Made by a program: the position numbers and the translations under genes. Under the pieces are notes generated by a model that did not search any database, was not told where the DNA came from, and saw only the letters and a list, made by a program, of their open reading frames with translations. This document shows positions 61,009-64,000 of a stretch of 64,000 nucleotides of DNA, piece by piece; within the stretch, counting starts at the first letter, position 1; every line of letters starts with the position of its first letter. Origin of the DNA: Malurus cyaneus samueli (taxonomy: Eukaryota > Chordata > Aves > Passeriformes > Maluridae); the NCBI GenBank assembly GCA_009741485.1, contig CM019238.1:13654908-13718907 (forward strand), read 5' to 3'.

Positions 61009-61062
61009 ATCTCTGGAGCAAAGACAAGCCACGTGCCAGGAGCACAGGGTGAGGATTTCCAG
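61009..61062 (+). other. Exon-like segment with near-ideal splice sites
   Basis: A long T tract (60972-61001) leads to TTCCTGCAG, then exactly 54 nt, then TTCCAG followed by GTGAGG. The segment is 18 codons long and open in phase 0. No neighbouring exon could be linked to it and the peptide is unrecognised. It is a candidate only. Confidence 0.2.
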
Positions 61063-62599
61063 GTGAGGAGCTGGGACCAGCCAGGCTGCTCCCAGTGCTT
61101 CCCTGGGGCTATGGAGATCCTGAGAGTGCTCCTGGTTTTTATTCAAATTACTCCAGGAGTGACTCAATTGAAATCCGCAGGGAGAGCTGCACATCTCAAA
61201 CATTTTTTCCCCTGCACTCTGAAGGTCAGTGATAACAGCTCCCAAATTTCGTTTAAAATGTCATTTTCTCAACCTGACCCAAGAATCTGCATTGCTGTCA
61301 TTTGAGGAACCCTTTGGCACCTGACAAATTAAAAATCCTCTGAACCACAGAAACTTTCTTTTCAAAGGCTTAACCAGCTTTTCAAGCTCCGCTTTTCATC
61401 CTGTGCACCAAAACAGAGTGGCAGCTTGTGGAGACAACCACATGAAGAAAATACACAGAAAATATACAGAAAATACATTTTCTGGTGCAAAAAACCTGCA
61501 GACAACTGAAACCATAGCATTTCTGAGTTTGGGAAGGCTCTGTTTTGCAGCCTAAATTGATTCCACCGCTCTCTCGGGCACCAGGGAGGACACAACTTCT
61601 AAATGACAACATGTGAAATTATTGTCATTGGTAGAAGCATCTTGTACAAGCCAACAAAATGGTCTCAGACCCTCACTTGTGTCAAGTCAGCTCTGTAAAA
61701 CACCGTGAGTTTTCACATTAAAACCTTCCTCATCCTTTACCAAGGGGTTCCTACCACACCTGAACTCCGGCCCAGGCTGTGCAGATCTGATAATCGAGGC
61801 TCAAACCCCAATTTTTCAGTGCAAGTTGTGTGGGGAACTGTTGGTTTGAGTCCCAAACAGCACAAAGAGGTGCCCATTGTCCTCACCCAGCGTGGCTGAT
61901 CCATGGATGTGTGTGTGGATAAAGCTACAGCACCCCTGGCAGGGCCAAGGGATGCTCAGAGAGATAACTTTTGGAGTTATCCCAAACTTTGGGGGCTCAA
62001 ATGTCCACCTGCCAATGTGGGCATTCTGCTTCCTCAGAACAGAACAAAGTGAATATTCCCAAGAAATATTCAGGAATCCCACAAGAGAAAATGAGCATTT
62101 TTACAGTTGTTTCCCCCGTTTTTCCCATCTAATCCAATGCAGCAATCTCCAAAGATAGAAATATCTCAGAGCAAACANCCCCTGGCATTTCCCACAGCTT
62201 CTCTTCAGATTCCAGCAAGTCTTTTTCTGGGGCTGAGTGTGTAAAACATGGCTTGTACCTGTTACCCCTGCAGTAAATTTGGTCAAAAGAGTAAATTGGG
62301 ATTCCCTGCTGGATCCTGCCTGGGTGGAGGAGAAGCTTTGTGGGATACCTGGCTGTCCCCTGCACGTGGGATGACAAACACGGCAATGACGCCTGGATGG
62401 GGACAAAGCAAACATCAGGAAATGTCAGAGAGCAGCAGCTGGTAAATCCATACGTAGGAAAACAAACAAGCCCAGCTTTGATTGTCCAAGTTCACAGCAG
62501 AGGTTACTTTACCTTGGCAGAGCCACGGCCACGATTTTCGGCTCGGAATTCCTTCGGCAGAGCTAAGCAAAACCATGTGTTCTCCTGGAACCAGGGGGG

Positions 62600-62945
62600 A
62601 GTTTAACCCAGAGGCAGGGATGGAGAAAAAGGGGTTTGGGGGGACCTTGTGGCTCTGCACAACTCCCTGACAGGAGGGGACAGCCAGGGGAGTCGGGCTG
62701 TGCTCCAGGGAACAGGGACTGGAGAGGGAACGGCCCCAAGATACAGCAGGATGGGTTCATGTTGGACATCAGGAGGAATTTCTGCATTGGGAGGGGAAAT
62801 TTGGAATGTCCATCCCTGGAGGTGTCCATGGAATGCCTGGAGGTGACACTCAGTGCTCTGCCTGGTGACAAGGTGGGCATCGGGCACATCTCAGACCCGA
62901 TGGCCTTGGAGGGCTTTCCCAACCTGAATGATTCCGTGAATTTGG
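62600..62945 (+). mobile_element. CR1 LINE 3' fragment
   Basis: AGGGACCTTGTGGCTCTGCA-like start after a GGAGAAAAGG string, GACATCAGGAGGAATTTCTG, CCATCCCTGGAGGTGTCCAT, and GGCTTTCCCAACCTGAATGA with TTCCGTGAATT at the end. Plus orientation. Confidence 0.92.
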
Positions 62946-63230
62946 GAGAGGTTCAGCAGGATTTTGGAAAATGGTAGGAGGGGTGTTTAGGGAAAGCTAA
63001 AGGCAACAAAAAGAGGGGAGATAATGTTTACAGAAGAGGTGTGACAACGACATGACAGAGAAGGGAGAGGCTCTGGCAACTCCTGCTGGCCAGAAAAATG
63101 TGGGGTCAAAGCAGGGTTCAGGCAGGATCTGCTCCTTTTCAAACAGCTCCAAGGAGCCACGCTTGGGGAAAATGACAGTGCTGAACTCTCTGACCGGGGA
63201 CCTGCCGTGTATCCGTGCTATTTAAAGATG

Positions 63231-63602
63231 TGTCGGGGTTAGGATAAATATAGGATCTGCCTGGAATGGTGCGACAAGTCACCTTGAGTTGTCATGGGAA
63301 TGTTTATTGTGAGCTTCGGCCGAGGGCAGCCACAGCCAGAGATCCCAAGGGAAAACCTCCCAGGGCCATTGTGGAAAACTGCCTGGAGCTGGGAGCCCAG
63401 GAACACCTGGAGCTCTGACCCCACTGCCCTGCAGGGGCTGGAGATGGGAATTCAGGAACACCTCGAGCTCTGACCCCACTGCCCTGCACAGACTGGAGAT
63501 GGGAATTCAGGAACACCTCGAGCACTGACCCCACTGCCCTGCACCTCTCGCAGGGGACACAGCACTGGGACAAAAGCCACTCATGGTCCTGATGGTTTTG
63601 CA
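63231..63602 (-). mobile_element. Possible solo-LTR remnant, minus orientation
   Basis: Read on the minus strand, the block contains a 55-bp repeat, then AATAAACATTCCC (63299-63311), then about 65 nt ending in CCCCGACA at 63231-63238, the layout of R/U5 in an avian endogenous retrovirus LTR. The right border is a guess: no clean target-site duplication was found. No retroviral coding sequence is present. Confidence 0.25.
63381..63545. repeat. 55-bp tandem repeat
   Basis: Units at 63401-63455 and 63456-63510, with a partial copy before and after. Each begins GAACACCTCGAGC and ends GAGATGGGAATTCAG. Confidence 0.92.
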
Positions 63603-64000
63603 GGAGATGGGGTGACAACCCCAAGGACCTGGACAAATTCCAGGTTATTTAATTGCTTTCTATCTCCCTGAATTCCTCTGGCGCTTCCCTTTGGGTGTGC
63701 TGGTTTCTGTTTCCTGTCCTGGATCCCCCCGGGCATGGAGTGAGAGCTGCTGGAAGGTGCTGCCTTCATGGGGAGCTCATTGTGCTCCAGCCCAGCCAGG
63801 AAAATCCATCTGCAGCTCCTGGGGAGCTCTCTGGGCTGGGATTTGCCTTCAGCCCTGACTGGGGGTCAGAATATCCCGCTCGCATCCACATCCCATCCTG
63901 CTCCCAACACCCACCAGAGCCCATCAGGCACTTTGCTCCCCAAACTTCCCCAGGACAGGCAGGCCCAGGGGTGGAGAAGACCAGAACTGGGCCATTTGGA

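Larger units (their letters stand above)
48266..64000. other. Right-hand interval without a recognised gene
   Basis: About 15.7 kb rich in CR1 fragments and minisatellites, listed separately. There are moderate CpG patches at 50.10-50.30, 51.24-51.45 and 52.98-53.06 kb with no associated coding exon. A single N occurs at 62179. Isolated exon-like segments at 51830-51867 and 61009-61062 have good splice sites but no partners that I can identify. Confidence 0.4.

Noticed and set aside
1..64000. CRISPR arrays, bacterial operons, rRNA or functional tRNA genes
   Set aside because: Sequence style is clearly vertebrate nuclear. The only tRNA-like sequence is the decayed MIR relic at 11.1-11.3 kb.
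48266..64000. Search for neighbours known near CYSLTR1 in mammals (LPAR4, P2RY10, GPR174, FNDC3-type, TAF9B, PGK1)
   Set aside because: No exon in the window resembles any of these, so mammalian gene order could not be confirmed beyond CYSLTR1 itself.

Overview
The window is vertebrate nuclear DNA, most probably from a bird and possibly a passerine. Three things point that way. About twenty short 3'-end fragments of CR1 LINEs, the main avian retrotransposon, are scattered through it on both strands. Genes are compact and have very GC-rich coding exons. The one fully recognisable gene, CYSLTR1, lies on a mammalian X segment that corresponds to chicken chromosome 4 and passerine 4A. The species and chromosome are inferred, not seen. 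One ambiguous base (N) is present at 62179. || Layout. Positions 1-12.9 kb are AT-rich and poor in repeats, and end in a strong CpG island at about 11.75-13.0 kb. The island, well-formed minus-strand splice sites and a minus-strand poly(A) hexamer at 691-696 suggest a leftward gene or non-coding transcript that I cannot name. From 13 to 25 kb there is intergenic sequence with CR1 fragments, a polypurine tract and simple repeats. From 24.96 to 30.5 kb lies CYSLTR1 on the minus strand: 3'UTR, one intact coding exon of 345 codons, a 2.4 kb intron, a short non-coding first exon and a CpG-rich promoter. From 30.5 to 43.4 kb I see only intergenic sequence and CR1 relics. || From 43.47 to 48.26 kb there is a plus-strand two-exon gene with a TATA box, a 38-nt first coding segment, a 3.25 kb intron and a 691-nt second coding segment. 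It encodes a predicted 242-residue membrane protein. Its helix spacing matches class A GPCR helices 1-5, but it stops directly after helix 5 and lacks the usual disulfide cysteine, the DRY arginine, and helices 6 and 7. I do not recognise it; it is the most interesting object in the window. From 48.3 to 64 kb no gene is evident. That stretch holds many CR1 pieces, a 39-bp x 5 minisatellite, a 55-bp repeat inside a possible LTR remnant, and a few isolated exon-like segments with good splice sites. || Functional logic. CYSLTR1 is a leukotriene receptor of leukocytes and smooth muscle. The 5-helix receptor-like gene lies about 16 kb away and converges on it only loosely, so a shared origin by old tandem duplication of a receptor is possible but not shown.
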